From Gimesia sp. (lineage in GTDB: Bacteria > Planctomycetota > Planctomycetia > Planctomycetales > Planctomycetaceae): a stretch of DNA of 64,000 nucleotides. The stretch is taken from contig NZ_JAVJSQ010000029.1 of assembly GCF_040219335.1 (NCBI RefSeq), forward strand, positions 1 to 64,000, in the 5' to 3' direction. The translations under genes were made by a program, and so were the position numbers. The notes under the pieces are model-generated. The model was not told where the DNA came from. It ran no database searches and saw nothing but the letters and a program-made list of their open reading frames with translations. Positions 1 through 8,760 of this stretch are shown here, one piece after another (positions within the stretch are counted from its first letter, which is position 1; each line of letters opens with the position of its first letter).

Positions 1-99
1 CTAAGGATACTTGATGACTGTTTATCAATAGCAGTCCGATCAACAACCTGATGAGGACGATGCTCTTAAAGTTTGACCACCAACCTTTTGCTATATCAA

Positions 100-135
100 A
101 GCCTCACTCAGAGAAATCTGAGTGAGGCTTTTTTT
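100..135 (+). terminator. Rho-independent terminator
   Basis: A perfect 12-bp stem (100-111 with 118-129) with a 6-nt loop is followed by a run of seven T (129-135). This is a classic intrinsic terminator for a plus-strand gene that ends at or before the left window edge. No coding sequence can be assigned in bases 1-99: all three plus frames hit a stop within the first 51 bases. The stem could also help stop minus-strand transcription leaving the histidine kinase operon, but the T tail on that side is short. Confidence 0.85.
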
Positions 136-160
136 GCGCGCTGACATCAAACTCAACGAA

Positions 161-349
161 TCAGGTTCGAATTCGTTTCAGAATCCGTTCCAACAGGGAA
201 CGTTGTGGAGCTGGGATACCCGAGAATCCCGGATTGTGCAGTGCCGATTCAAATCGGGACCGCTGCTGCACCAATTGTGATTGGCAGTATCTTTCTTGCA
301 AATAAATCATATTCCAATGCGAAATAGACTCCCCCCCCTCAAACCTCAT
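161..349 (-). CDS. Possible 62-aa hypothetical protein
   Basis: An ATG-started frame overlaps the last 11 bases of the histidine kinase gene, which is the spacing of a translationally coupled downstream gene. The predicted product has no membrane segment or motif I recognise; it is Arg/Gln/Ser-rich and ends in a basic helix-like segment. No clear Shine-Dalgarno sequence is present, and a run of eight C (331-338, G on the coding strand) lies just inside the frame. It may be a chance frame in a 3' untranslated region. Nothing else is visible between the terminator at 100-135 and the kinase stop codon. Confidence 0.2.
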   Translation of the reverse strand: MRFEGGESISHWNMIYLQERYCQSQLVQQRSRFESALHNPGFSGIPAPQRSLLERILKRIRT

Positions 350-3300
350 GCTTCAACCGCTGTTCCAGTTCCAGCAGGGCCTGACTGACAATCTCTCGCA
401 GTACAGGTAATTGCGTGCTCACGGTTTCCAGATCCCCATTCGCAGCGGCTTCTTCGGTGCGCTCAGCCTGTTTCAGCAGGGCAGGGATGCCGAATGTTCT
501 CGCGGCTGCTTTTGTTGTGTGGGCGTGGCGATAGGCCTGGACGGCATCGCCGTGCTTCAAATCTCGCTCCAGCCGGTCCATTAATTCAGGCAGTTCGGTG
601 AGACTTTCCCGGATCAACTCACAGAGCAGACCTTCGTCCCCCTCGACCACCCGCAACGCTTCCTGCCAGTCGACCAGAGCTTCGCACGCCTCTGGTTCCG
701 GTTCAGTCGCTATGTTGTCTGAATCGATGACAGCAGTCGCAGGGAAGAACTTCACCAGAGCCGCATCGAGTTCCTGTTTATGAATCGGCTTGGCAATGTA
801 GCCATCCATGCCCGACTCAAGACACGCCTTCACATCAGACTGCATCACCCGCGCCGTCATCGCGATAATCGGAATGTGCGCATCGCTCGCCGCTTCCTCA
901 TCACGAATCAATCCGGTCGCCTCCAGCCCGTCCATTTCCGGCATCGTCACATCCATCAGGATCAGATCGAACGGCTCACTTCGCCAGCGCTCTACCGCAA
1001 GACGTCCATTTTCAGCGATTTGCACCGTATGTCCCCACTTCTCCAGCAGTGCTTTGACCAGTCGCTGATTCGACCTTCCATCCTCGGCAACCAGGACCCG
1101 CAGCGGGGCACTCGTCCACGCATCAGGGCTTTCCGACGGTGCCGATTCTGCTTCAGGTGAATCACCGGCGGCTTTCTCTGCCGACGCGTCTCCCACTGGT
1201 AGCGGGAGCGTGAACCGGAATGTACTGCCCCGCCCCTCTTCGCTTTCCGCCCAAATCCGACCATGCATCGCTTCGACAATGCCGGCAGTGATCGTCAGGC
1301 CCAGTCCCGAACCGCCAAACTGACGCGTGGTCGAAGAGTCCGCCTGCACGAACCGCGAGAAAATCCGCTCCAGCTGTTCTGCCGGAATACCGATGCCCGT
1401 ATCGCGGACCATAAACAGCAGTTGCACGCGGCTCTCCGCATCATCGGCTTCGCGTGTGACCTCCAGGTGGACTTCCCCCTCAAGCGTAAATTTGATCGCA
1501 TTCCCCACCAGGTTCATCAACACCTGTCTCAGGTGCACGGGATCACCAATCAGAGTCTGCGGGACTGCCTCGTGTACCTCCCACGTGATCGCCAGATTTT
1601 TCTCCCGATTATGAGAACTGAGCAACCGAAAAACCTTGCCGACCTCTTCACGCAGATCAAAGGAAACCGCTTCCAGTTCGAGTTTCCCTGACTCAATTTT
1701 GGAAATATCAATCAGATCATTAATGATCGAAAGCAGCGATTCGCCCGATTCCAGCACGATCGTCAAAAATTCCTGCTGCTGGGGTGTCGGTGAATCACTA
1801 AGCAGCAGCTCGGAGAGGCCGATGATCGCATTTAAAGGTGTGCGGATCTCGTGACTCATGTTGGCCAGGAAGCGGCTTTTTTCTTCATTCGCCTGCTCGG
1901 CGGCCAGCCGGGCTCTCTGCAGAGTCTCGTCAATCTGTTTATGCACGGTCATGTCAAACAGACTGATCAGCACCAGTTGCTCGTCGTCGATTTCCACGGG
2001 AATCAGTCGGACTTCCAGCGGAATCAACTTCCCATCCTGACAGACGCCGTTCACTTCCTGCGGCTCGTTGAGCAGCCTCGCCTGCGGATGATTCAGCAGC
2101 TCGCGCAGGCTCTGAATTTCCACGTCCCCCGAGTGCTGGGAGAACAGGTTTTCCAGCGTCATACCGATCAGCACATCCAGATGATAACCAAACATCTGGA
2201 ACGCGGCCCAGTTAGCCAACTGGATTGTCCCCGCGAGATTCACCAGCAGAATCGGATTCGGCGTCGCTTCCACAACGAGCCGAAAGCGTTCCTCGGCCCG
2301 TTTGATCTCAGTAATGTCATGGGCAATGCCGAAGGTTCCAATGACTTTCCCCTTGCGGTTCCGCAGCGGGATTTTCGTTGTCAGCATGGTGAGGTTCTTC
2401 CCGTTGGGTCCCTCCAGGCTCTCTTCCCGACGCAACATCTCGATTCCATTCTGCATCAGATCCCGTTCCTGCACCAGACGTTTCCGGGCATAGTCGGCGG
2501 GGAAGAAATCGAAGTTGGAGAGCCCCTCCATCTCTTTGGGGTTCTCAATCCCCAGTCGTCGGGAAAGCGCCGCACTCACACGCAGGAACCGGCCTTCGGT
2601 ATCTTTGAACATGATTTCATCGGGCAGATAGGTGAGCAGTGTTTCCAGTAGAAACTGTTCGTATTCAAGCGCGGCTTCTGCCAGCTTCTGATCGTGAATA
2701 TCGGTAATCGATCCCGCCATTCGTACTGCACGTCCCCGGTCATCCCAGATCGCCTGCCCACGGGCACGAAACCAGCGGTAAGCCCCATTTTTCAACTGAA
2801 GTCGGTACTCCACGTCATACGGTTTACGCCGTTCGATGTGTCTGCTGAGGGCGGCTTTGGTTGGGGTGAGATCATCGGGATGCAGACGATATTCAAATTC
2901 GAAAAAGTCGTCACCCATTTCCTCTTCTTTGAGTCCCAGCAGTTCCTTGAAGCGAGTCGCGTAATAGACCTTATTGGTCAGCAGATCCCAGTCCCACAGT
3001 CCATCGGTGGACCCCGCAACGGCCAGCTTGAACCGTTCTTCCTTGGCCTCCAGTTCCCGGGTACGCCGGGCAACGGTCTGATCCAGCCGCTCATTGGAAG
3101 TCTGTAGACGCCGGTTGAGATCGATCAGTTGCTGCTCCGTGGCGTGATACGCCCGCAGTGCAAACGAAAGGGCAGCGATGTAGGCACTGATCCTCAGGAA
3201 ATGCCACCACCACCAGGCCATGTCCCACAGTGCCGACATTTCAAACAGAATCCCCGCTGCCCCCAGCAGCATGGTGTGCACGGCAAACAGCCACGATTCA

Positions 3301-3887
3301 TGCTGCGCTGTTTTATGGAACCGCACGATGAAAAACAGACCCGCGATCAGAAATCCCACGCCGCCACAGATATTGAGCGCCCGCGCCAGTGGAGTAAAGT
3401 TGCCCTCAGTTATCATCGACGGCAGTTGAGTGGGGAACACGCAGGCATGTAATCCCAACAGGCAGCTGGTCAGCAGGATCAGCCAGATCAGTACCTGGGA
3501 GAGCCGGCCCGACAGCGGGGCATAACTGATCCAGACAGTAGCGAAGATCACCCCTCCCGCAAGGGTGGCGACGCTGTGCAGCCAGACAAAGGCATTGCCC
3601 GGTTCCACAGCCGCATGGAATGTATCGAGCACGCCCATCGCAATCAGGGCACTGGCCATCGACAGGTAGCAGACTGCTTCCGGCTTACGTCGGGATTCCA
3701 CCATCAATATGCCGGCAATCGCGACCGCCATCAGTCCACCCGATGTTTCCAGCAGCGAATGTACGGGCAGGTGGGCGAAGCGGGTCTCCGGATAAAACAG
3801 CAGCACGATGGCACTGCCGACCGTCGGCATGACGAGTGAGAGCAGCACTCCCAGCAGGGCCCACCAGAGAGTCGGTTTACCTGACAT
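339..3887 (-). CDS. Membrane hybrid sensor histidine kinase (7TM-PAS-PAS-PAS-HisKA-HATPase-REC-HPt)
   Basis: Multistep phosphorelay kinase of 1182 aa. Residues 1-248 hold about seven or eight hydrophobic helices resembling MASE-type membrane sensors. A coiled linker and three PAS domains follow (about 283-405, 410-530, 535-650). The dimerisation domain carries the phospho-acceptor His679 in NMSHEIRTPLN. The ATPase has the N box (NLVGNAIKFT, about 792), DTGIGIP (about 829) and GGSGLGLT (about 858). A receiver domain (about 929-1045) has Asp979 in LILMDVTMPEMDG and the conserved Lys in YIAKPI. The C-terminal HPt domain (about 1070-1180) has His1123 in AHTTKAAA; the Gly usually following the Lys is Ala. 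All phosphorelay residues are present, so it should autophosphorylate and relay internally. It starts 12 bp after the stop of the upstream receiver-phosphatase gene, so the two are probably one operon. The signal sensed is unknown. Confidence 0.95.
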   Translation of the reverse strand: MSGKPTLWWALLGVLLSLVMPTVGSAIVLLFYPETRFAHLPVHSLLETSGGLMAVAIAGILMVESRRKPEAVCYLSMASALIAMGVLDTFHAAVEPGNAFVWLHSVATLAGGVIFATVWISYAPLSGRLSQVLIWLILLTSCLLGLHACVFPTQLPSMITEGNFTPLARALNICGGVGFLIAGLFFIVRFHKTAQHESWLFAVHTMLLGAAGILFEMSALWDMAWWWWHFLRISAYIAALSFALRAYHATEQQLIDLNRRLQTSNERLDQTVARRTRELEAKEERFKLAVAGSTDGLWDWDLLTNKVYYATRFKELLGLKEEEMGDDFFEFEYRLHPDDLTPTKAALSRHIERRKPYDVEYRLQLKNGAYRWFRARGQAIWDDRGRAVRMAGSITDIHDQKLAEAALEYEQFLLETLLTYLPDEIMFKDTEGRFLRVSAALSRRLGIENPKEMEGLSNFDFFPADYARKRLVQERDLMQNGIEMLRREESLEGPNGKNLTMLTTKIPLRNRKGKVIGTFGIAHDITEIKRAEERFRLVVEATPNPILLVNLAGTIQLANWAAFQMFGYHLDVLIGMTLENLFSQHSGDVEIQSLRELLNHPQARLLNEPQEVNGVCQDGKLIPLEVRLIPVEIDDEQLVLISLFDMTVHKQIDETLQRARLAAEQANEEKSRFLANMSHEIRTPLNAIIGLSELLLSDSPTPQQQEFLTIVLESGESLLSIINDLIDISKIESGKLELEAVSFDLREEVGKVFRLLSSHNREKNLAITWEVHEAVPQTLIGDPVHLRQVLMNLVGNAIKFTLEGEVHLEVTREADDAESRVQLLFMVRDTGIGIPAEQLERIFSRFVQADSSTTRQFGGSGLGLTITAGIVEAMHGRIWAESEEGRGSTFRFTLPLPVGDASAEKAAGDSPEAESAPSESPDAWTSAPLRVLVAEDGRSNQRLVKALLEKWGHTVQIAENGRLAVERWRSEPFDLILMDVTMPEMDGLEATGLIRDEEAASDAHIPIIAMTARVMQSDVKACLESGMDGYIAKPIHKQELDAALVKFFPATAVIDSDNIATEPEPEACEALVDWQEALRVVEGDEGLLCELIRESLTELPELMDRLERDLKHGDAVQAYRHAHTTKAAARTFGIPALLKQAERTEEAAANGDLETVSTQLPVLREIVSQALLELEQRLKHEV

Positions 3888-3899
3888 GCCTTTGTCTTT

Positions 3900-5108
3900 C
3901 TACTCGACCATCTTGATTAACAGGATGGTAATGTCGTCCTCGCTTCTCAGTGATCCCGAGAAACGGTAAATCGCTTTTAGAATCTGTTTTACAATTTCTT
4001 TCCCCGGTTTCTCTCGATGCTGGTGGATGACCTCACACACCCGTTCGATGCCAAATAACTCCCCTTCGTCCGAGCGGCACTCATACAGGCCATCGGTCAC
4101 GACGAGTAGAATATCGCCAATCTGTAACTGCAGTTTGCCATCCGTGCCATATTGGTAATCGTGCAGCAGTCCCAGGGCCGGACCGTTGTAATCGGGCATG
4201 CTTCTGATTCCCTCGGTATTGATGACCCAGAAGGGATGCCCCGCCGAACAGTATTCCAGTGTCCGTTCCAGGGGATCGTAACGTCCGTAACAGAGAGTCA
4301 CGAACTGCCCCTCCAGTGTCACCTCACTCACAGCGCGATTGGCAAAGGTCAGAATCTCCCCCGGATCCTGCAGAATGTGGGAGCAGGTGCGCAGCACGCG
4401 GCGGGTATCGACCATGATCAGCGAAGGCGCGAAGCCGTGACTGCTGACATCCGCAATGGTCAGGCCCCAGATGGAATTGAGTTTGTCTTCTTCACTCATC
4501 AGATGCGCGGGTTGCCAGAGATCATGATTCTTTTTTGCCTGGCGGCTGATCGGAATCACGTCAAAAAAATCCCCGCCAGTCCAGTTAGCGGGGATATAAG
4601 CACTTGCCATGTCGACGCCGGCGATTTCCGGCAATGTCTGAGGCAGCAGATGCCGTTGAATTTCCCGGGCATATTCCAGATCCCGGTCCATCGCGATCAT
4701 GTTCATTTCCATTTCCAGGCGGTGCCTGCGTTCGATGGCATAGCGTATCGATCGCTGCAGCACACAGCTGCTTGCCTCGGATTTGAACACGTAATCCTGT
4801 GCGCCCAGTGAAACCGCTTTGATGGCCAGTTCCTGATCGTTACGTCCGCTTAAAATCACGATAGGAATGTGCGCGAAACGCTGATGCAGAAATTGAAATG
4901 TATGCAGCCCCATCGAGTCGGGCAGCGTGAGATCGAGGACGATCACATCCACACGCGGGGCAGACTTGAGCCAGTTCACTGCTTCCTCCAGAGAACCGAC
5001 ATGTGTGAGAGCACCGCAGCCGATCTTCTGTAAGCGAGATGTGATCAGCCTGGCATCCAGGATGTTATCTTCGACAAGCAGTAATGAGGTATTTTGCATA
5101 ATGGCCAC
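3900..5108 (-). CDS. Response regulator with PP2C/SpoIIE-type phosphatase output
   Basis: A 402-aa RsbU-like protein. The receiver domain (about 7-125) has the acidic pair in LLVEDN, phospho-acceptor Asp59 in VIVLDLTLPDS and Lys109. A short helical linker (125-155) leads into a PP2C-like serine phosphatase (about 160-402). Metal-binding Asp residues are visible in WTGGDFFDV (Asp180), IADVSSHG (Asp220), VTDGLYE (Asp339) and EDDITI (Asp391/392). Family members dephosphorylate anti-anti-sigma factors in partner-switching pathways, but no STAS or anti-sigma gene lies nearby. The hybrid kinase immediately downstream is the likely phosphodonor. ATG at 5108 or 5099 could start translation. A perfect inverted repeat ends 15 bp upstream of the ATG. 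Confidence 0.95.
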   Translation of the reverse strand: MAIMQNTSLLLVEDNILDARLITSRLQKIGCGALTHVGSLEEAVNWLKSAPRVDVIVLDLTLPDSMGLHTFQFLHQRFAHIPIVILSGRNDQELAIKAVSLGAQDYVFKSEASSCVLQRSIRYAIERRHRLEMEMNMIAMDRDLEYAREIQRHLLPQTLPEIAGVDMASAYIPANWTGGDFFDVIPISRQAKKNHDLWQPAHLMSEEDKLNSIWGLTIADVSSHGFAPSLIMVDTRRVLRTCSHILQDPGEILTFANRAVSEVTLEGQFVTLCYGRYDPLERTLEYCSAGHPFWVINTEGIRSMPDYNGPALGLLHDYQYGTDGKLQLQIGDILLVVTDGLYECRSDEGELFGIERVCEVIHQHREKPGKEIVKQILKAIYRFSGSLRSEDDITILLIKMVE

Positions 5109-5123
5109 GCTGAATATGCAGCA

Positions 5124-5160
5124 TGGCAGGAATGAATATTCCCTCCCTGTATTCCTGCCA
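5124..5160. repeat. Inverted repeat upstream of the PP2C gene
   Basis: Perfect 10-bp arms (TGGCAGGAAT at 5124-5133 and ATTCCTGCCA at 5151-5160) flank a 17-bp spacer. The near arm ends 15 bp before the ATG of the receiver-phosphatase gene. Read on the minus strand the loop contains a purine-rich AGGGAGGG tract, but it is about 30 nt from the start codon, too far for a normal ribosome-binding site. It could be a 5'-leader hairpin or an operator. Confidence 0.6.
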
Positions 5161-5206
5161 CTGAACTAGTTACCTCAGGCCCATGTCTTTCAGGTCGAAC
5201 TTGGAG

Positions 5207-5235
5207 CCGCGCACAGTTCTATGAATTGTGCGCGG
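5207..5235. repeat. Strong hairpin / dyad
   Basis: Thirteen-base arms (CCGCGCACAGTTC and GAATTGTGCGCGG) with a 3-nt loop and a single mismatch (a wobble pair in RNA) form a very GC-rich stem. It has no flanking T run on either strand, so it does not look like an intrinsic terminator. It lies about 100 bp upstream of the signalling operon start. Confidence 0.6.
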
Positions 5236-5492
5236 TCAGTTATATCTAAGTTTGCTGATGTTTATTTGAGTTGGCAAGATGAATTTTTCGTTTAAGCAAG
5301 AGTTTTAAAAACTGCAACGAAAACCCTTATTCTTCCACTTGCAGATACAGATAAAATGATTCCTTATTCTCTGTTTTTAAGGAGGGTTTTCTCTGTTGTC
5401 TATTCGAACAGGTTTTCGCGAAACAGGCCAGCTTTTCTGAACCTGCATCGGGCGGAGATTGTCAGTAAACTGACAGAAGGAGTCCTTTCATA

Positions 5493-5837
5493 ATGGCATT
5501 GAACCGCAAACACAGCCGCCGCATCGTGGTGGACAAAGAGACGTATCGATTTAAAGTCTCGACAACCAGCCTCGACAAAGACGGGAATTATCGCCTGAAT
5601 GTAACCGTGCAGCGCGAGACAGGGGGAGCCCGACTGGATGTACGCGGTCTGCTGACACGCGATTTCTGGCTGGATATTTCGGAACCGGGAGACAAGGACC
5701 CTGCGGACTATCCTGTTATCACGCCGAAGCACGTCCGCTTTATTATCGAGCAGGCCCGACAGCAGGGCTGGCAGGCACTGGAACCAGGGCCGACGTTTGT
5801 ACTCGAACTCGAAAATCAAATGCTGTTCTCTTTCTGA
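5493..5837 (+). CDS. Conserved-looking hypothetical protein, 114 aa
   Basis: Unrecognised soluble protein with no signal peptide or membrane helix. The N-terminus is basic (MALNRKHSRR) and the body alternates hydrophobic and polar residues as in beta strands. The start is supported by a good GAAGGAG ribosome-binding site 9 nt before the ATG. The next gene follows after a 44-bp gap on the same strand. Its amino-acid composition and codon pattern match neighbouring genes, so I regard it as real, but no function can be assigned. Confidence 0.7.
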   Translation: MALNRKHSRRIVVDKETYRFKVSTTSLDKDGNYRLNVTVQRETGGARLDVRGLLTRDFWLDISEPGDKDPADYPVITPKHVRFIIEQARQQGWQALEPGPTFVLELENQMLFSF

Positions 5838-5881
5838 AACCATCGTCTGTGACTTAGCCAGACAGCAGCAGGGAATTTGCC

Positions 5882-6550
5882 GTGTTGAATTACGAACTCA
5901 GGAATCTGTATCACGATCTCATTGATGAGCAACAGGGATTCCAGAGAGCGGATCCCGCTGATATTCAATACCTGTTGGACGAGATCAACGCCGACCCGCA
6001 GCTCGGCCGGGCCGAGCGCGCTTTCCTGCGGGGCTATCTGAATTACCACTTTCGCGAAGTCATGCAGCCTCTCGACCGCGAAGCAGAATTCTGGACCGCA
6101 GTCGCACTGGCTCCCGACGATCACCAGTCCAATCTGCATCTGGGTTACGAAACCTTTGATGTCGGCAAATACGCGACCGCCCTGACGCAGTTTCAGAAGC
6201 TCAATCTGACACTCCATTTCCTCTGGTCGCAGATCAAAATCAGGGAATTGATCGTCAGCTGCCACCTGCATCTCCAGCAGTTCGAGGCGGCAGAAAGCCT
6301 CTTGTTCCCCCTGCTTCAACTCTCAGCCGAAGTCAAAGATGATGATTATGCATACCCCAGTGAACTGCTGCGGGCATTGGCACAATGGCACGCCGAATTC
6401 CATGCCGCAATTGGAGAGACCGCCTGGCAACGCCTGGTCGAACTGCTGTCTCTGGTTATAAAGAGACACGATCTGAACCGCCTGTTCCAGAAGGAGCTCA
6501 ACCAGATTATGCAGGATGACTTATCCTCGCTGCCGGAGCTATTTGATTGA
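5882..6550 (+). CDS. Hypothetical helical, TPR-like protein, 222 aa
   Basis: Soluble, mostly alpha-helical protein with a GTG start. The central part (about 65-150) has the spacing of tetratricopeptide-like helix pairs, for example APDDHQSNLHLGYETFDVG followed by KYATALTQFQKL, and later LHLQQFEAAESLLFPLL. TPR folds bind protein partners; no enzymatic motif is visible. The gene follows the 114-aa hypothetical protein at short distance and may be co-transcribed with it. There is no signal peptide, so the product is probably cytoplasmic. The TPR assignment rests on pattern only. Confidence 0.65.
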   Translation: MLNYELRNLYHDLIDEQQGFQRADPADIQYLLDEINADPQLGRAERAFLRGYLNYHFREVMQPLDREAEFWTAVALAPDDHQSNLHLGYETFDVGKYATALTQFQKLNLTLHFLWSQIKIRELIVSCHLHLQQFEAAESLLFPLLQLSAEVKDDDYAYPSELLRALAQWHAEFHAAIGETAWQRLVELLSLVIKRHDLNRLFQKELNQIMQDDLSSLPELFD

Positions 6551-6643
6551 GGGAGGCTCCTGTTCTGGACATCCCGCGGAGACTCTGTCATGCTGAATAC
6601 TACGTATAAGCTGTCACAGTTGTGAATTCGGGAGACGAAAGAA

Positions 6644-7969
6644 ATGAGTCAACAGTCCGGAGATGTCCCCGTTGATCAGGATCGTCCGGTAACACGCAGA
6701 ACGTTCATCCAGCAGGCAGGTACGGCGACGGCCGCCGGGCTGGCTGCCGCACCTTATGTCTGGGCCGGGGGGAATGAGCAGTCGGAAACACTCCGGGTCG
6801 GTCTGATCGGCTGCGGTTCCCGCGGCTCCGGGGCGGCCGTGAATGCCATGCAGGCGGATCCGAATTCAAAGCTCGTGGCTATGGCGGATGTCTTCGAAGA
6901 TAAACTCAAAGCGAGTGCCGACCGGATCAAAAAAACGATTGGCAAGCAGTACGCTGTAAAACCGGATCAGCAATTCATCGGCTTCGACGCGTATGAAAAA
7001 CTGTTGCAGACCGACGTCGATGTCGTGTTGCTGACCACGCCGCCCCACTTCCGCCCGCTGCATTTAAAGCAGGCGATTGCCGCCGGCAAACATGTTTTCG
7101 CGGAAAAGCCGGTCGCCGTCGACGCCCCCGGTGTCCGTTCCGTGATAGAAACCTGTCGCGTGGCCCGGGAGAAAAAGTTGTCCATCATGTCCGGCCTGAT
7201 GCTCCGCTACAGCAAAGCCATGCAGGAAACGATGAAGCGGATCCATGAAGGGCAACTCGGCAAGATTGTGACGCTGCAGACGAATTACAACATCAATGGG
7301 CTCTGGTCACATCCCCGCAAACCCGAATGGAGCGACATGGAATGGCAGATGCGCAACTGGTACTACTTTACCTGGCTCTCGGGGGGACAACTGGTGGAGC
7401 AGCACGTGCATGGACTCGACCTGATGTCCTGGGCGATGCAGAATGAATATCCCGTCAAATGTTTCGGACTGGGCGGTCGGCAGTCGCGGGTCGATCCCCT
7501 CTATGGCCACATCTTCGATCATCACGCCATCTGTTATGAATACAGTGGCGGCGAACGCTGCTTTGCTTACTGTCGCCAGCAGGACGGCACCGACATCGAT
7601 ACCTCCCAGCTGATTTACGGATCAAAGGGAACCGCCGATCTGAATCGTAATACGCTCAGCGGCGCCAAGACCTGGCGTTACAGCCGGGCGCGCGGCAGTG
7701 CCAGAGGCGGCGTGCAGGACCTGCCTTACGTCCAGGAACACGCGGCCCTGTTTGAGAGCATTCGCACCGGCAGCCCCATCTGCAACGGGGAGTACGCCGC
7801 GAAAAGTTCGCTGATGGCCATCATGGGACGCATGGCTTCTTATACCGGGAAAAACGTGACCTGGGAAGAAGCCTGGAACTCTCAGGAAGACCTGACACCT
7901 GCCGAATATGCCTTTGGTCCTCTGAAAGTACCTCCCGTCGCCCAGCCAGGGAAAACTCAATTTATTTAA
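6644..7969 (+). CDS. Tat-exported Gfo/Idh/MocA-family oxidoreductase
   Basis: A 441-aa NAD(P)-dependent sugar or inositol dehydrogenase-like protein. The N-terminus has a twin-arginine signal (TRRTFIQQAG, Arg18-Arg19) followed by an Ala-rich hydrophobic stretch ending near Trp40-Ala41. The Rossmann dinucleotide motif is VGLIGCGSRGSG (about 52-63), and the family signature AGKHVFAEKP (147-156) carries the conserved Lys. The C-terminal alpha/beta domain contains the usual GGQLVEQHVHGLDLMSWA segment with the His pair. Exported Gfo/Idh/MocA proteins are typical and numerous in planctomycetes, and some act on sugars or polysaccharide-derived substrates in the periplasm. The substrate cannot be read from sequence. 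A GGGAGACG tract precedes the ATG. Confidence 0.93.
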   Translation: MSQQSGDVPVDQDRPVTRRTFIQQAGTATAAGLAAAPYVWAGGNEQSETLRVGLIGCGSRGSGAAVNAMQADPNSKLVAMADVFEDKLKASADRIKKTIGKQYAVKPDQQFIGFDAYEKLLQTDVDVVLLTTPPHFRPLHLKQAIAAGKHVFAEKPVAVDAPGVRSVIETCRVAREKKLSIMSGLMLRYSKAMQETMKRIHEGQLGKIVTLQTNYNINGLWSHPRKPEWSDMEWQMRNWYYFTWLSGGQLVEQHVHGLDLMSWAMQNEYPVKCFGLGGRQSRVDPLYGHIFDHHAICYEYSGGERCFAYCRQQDGTDIDTSQLIYGSKGTADLNRNTLSGAKTWRYSRARGSARGGVQDLPYVQEHAALFESIRTGSPICNGEYAAKSSLMAIMGRMASYTGKNVTWEEAWNSQEDLTPAEYAFGPLKVPPVAQPGKTQFI

Positions 7970-8009
7970 GTGAAACGGGCTGATTACCTCTGGGGGGGGT
8001 ATCAGCGAT

Positions 8010-8189
8010 TCATTCTCCATCCGTTCCGGTTTCGTTTTTTACGGACGCCTCTGATGCGGAATCCCCGACGATGAGGTGTTTCAACTCTTCAATTTCCTGT
8101 TGTAACTTTCGGAGCCGCCGAAGATGTTCGCCCATCAGTTTGAGCAGACCTAAGAGCGCGAAAAATACAAACAGCTGGAAGAAAACCAT
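8010..8189 (-). CDS. Small membrane protein with coiled coil, PspB-like in shape
   Basis: Short protein of 59 aa: one N-terminal transmembrane helix (about 2-18), then a basic and amphipathic helix (GEHLRRLRKLQQEIEELK) and a polar tail. This is the layout of PspB-type envelope proteins, but I see no other psp gene and do not assign that function. The ATG at 8189 is chosen because an AGGA ribosome-binding site lies 6 nt upstream. The frame is also open to a TTG at 8288, which would add a hydrophobic, Cys-containing leader, but that start has no support. It is convergent with the Gfo/Idh/MocA gene. Confidence 0.55.
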   Translation of the reverse strand: MVFFQLFVFFALLGLLKLMGEHLRRLRKLQQEIEELKHLIVGDSASEASVKNETGTDGE

Positions 8190-8405
8190 AGAATTTCCTG
8201 TCGAGAAAGTGGTTGATCCTGATGAGCAGCCTGTTTCAGGGAACGCCAAACAGGCCGCAAGGATCAAAATGAGTCGGAAATTGGGCAAATTTCTTTTTTT
8301 GCGTGATATTTCTATCTGTATTACGCCTCACTCACTGCAGGGCTAGATTTCTCCGGAAACGGGGGAGTCCGGCAGACGTCCAGTCAGTGATCTGAGGAGT
8401 CCGTT

Positions 8406-8714
8406 ATGGACCAGCTTGAGCGACAGCAGAAGCGGTTTTTAAACGCGTTTCTATTGGCGTTATTTCAATTCGTATTGAATCCCGTCTTACTCTTTTTCGG
8501 ATTCTGTTTTCTGGCAGCCGGTCATGGTGATGATCTGCTCTGGAATCTGGGGGTCACGTCCTGTCTGCTTTTCAACCTGACACTGTTGATGACAGTCGTA
8601 ACCAGTTATCCCCTCCGCAAACAGGATATAGAACGGACTTTTATCTTTTATACGTTCCTGTTTTTCTTCCTGGCTTACGGAGTCTTCTCGTTCTGGGGAC
8701 TGTTGCACCTGTAG
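8406..8714 (+). CDS. Small integral membrane protein, 102 aa
   Basis: Unrecognised protein with three predicted transmembrane helices (about 12-38, 45-66 and 79-100). The cytoplasmic N-terminus is polar and basic (MDQLERQQKR). A GAGGAG ribosome-binding site sits just upstream of the ATG. It is followed after 46 bp by another membrane protein on the same strand, and the two may form a small operon. Confidence 0.65.
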   Translation: MDQLERQQKRFLNAFLLALFQFVLNPVLLFFGFCFLAAGHGDDLLWNLGVTSCLLFNLTLLMTVVTSYPLRKQDIERTFIFYTFLFFFLAYGVFSFWGLLHL

Positions 8715-8760
8715 TGCGTCGGACTGGGATACTTCATTGGCTGATGAAACAGGAACTGAG

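Larger units (their letters stand above)
5109..5492. other. Divergent intergenic region with two inverted repeats
   Basis: This 384-bp gap separates the divergent signalling operon (minus) from the hypothetical gene at 5493 (plus). It holds the inverted repeats at 5124-5160 and 5207-5235. The rest is AT-rich, and I cannot place a convincing -35/-10 pair. No reading frame of coding character is seen. Confidence 0.6.

Noticed and set aside
1851..2651. 266-codon plus-strand frame inside the hybrid kinase gene
   Set aside because: It lies entirely antisense to well-conserved PAS and HisKA coding sequence, and its His/Gln/Arg-rich product has no recognisable domain.
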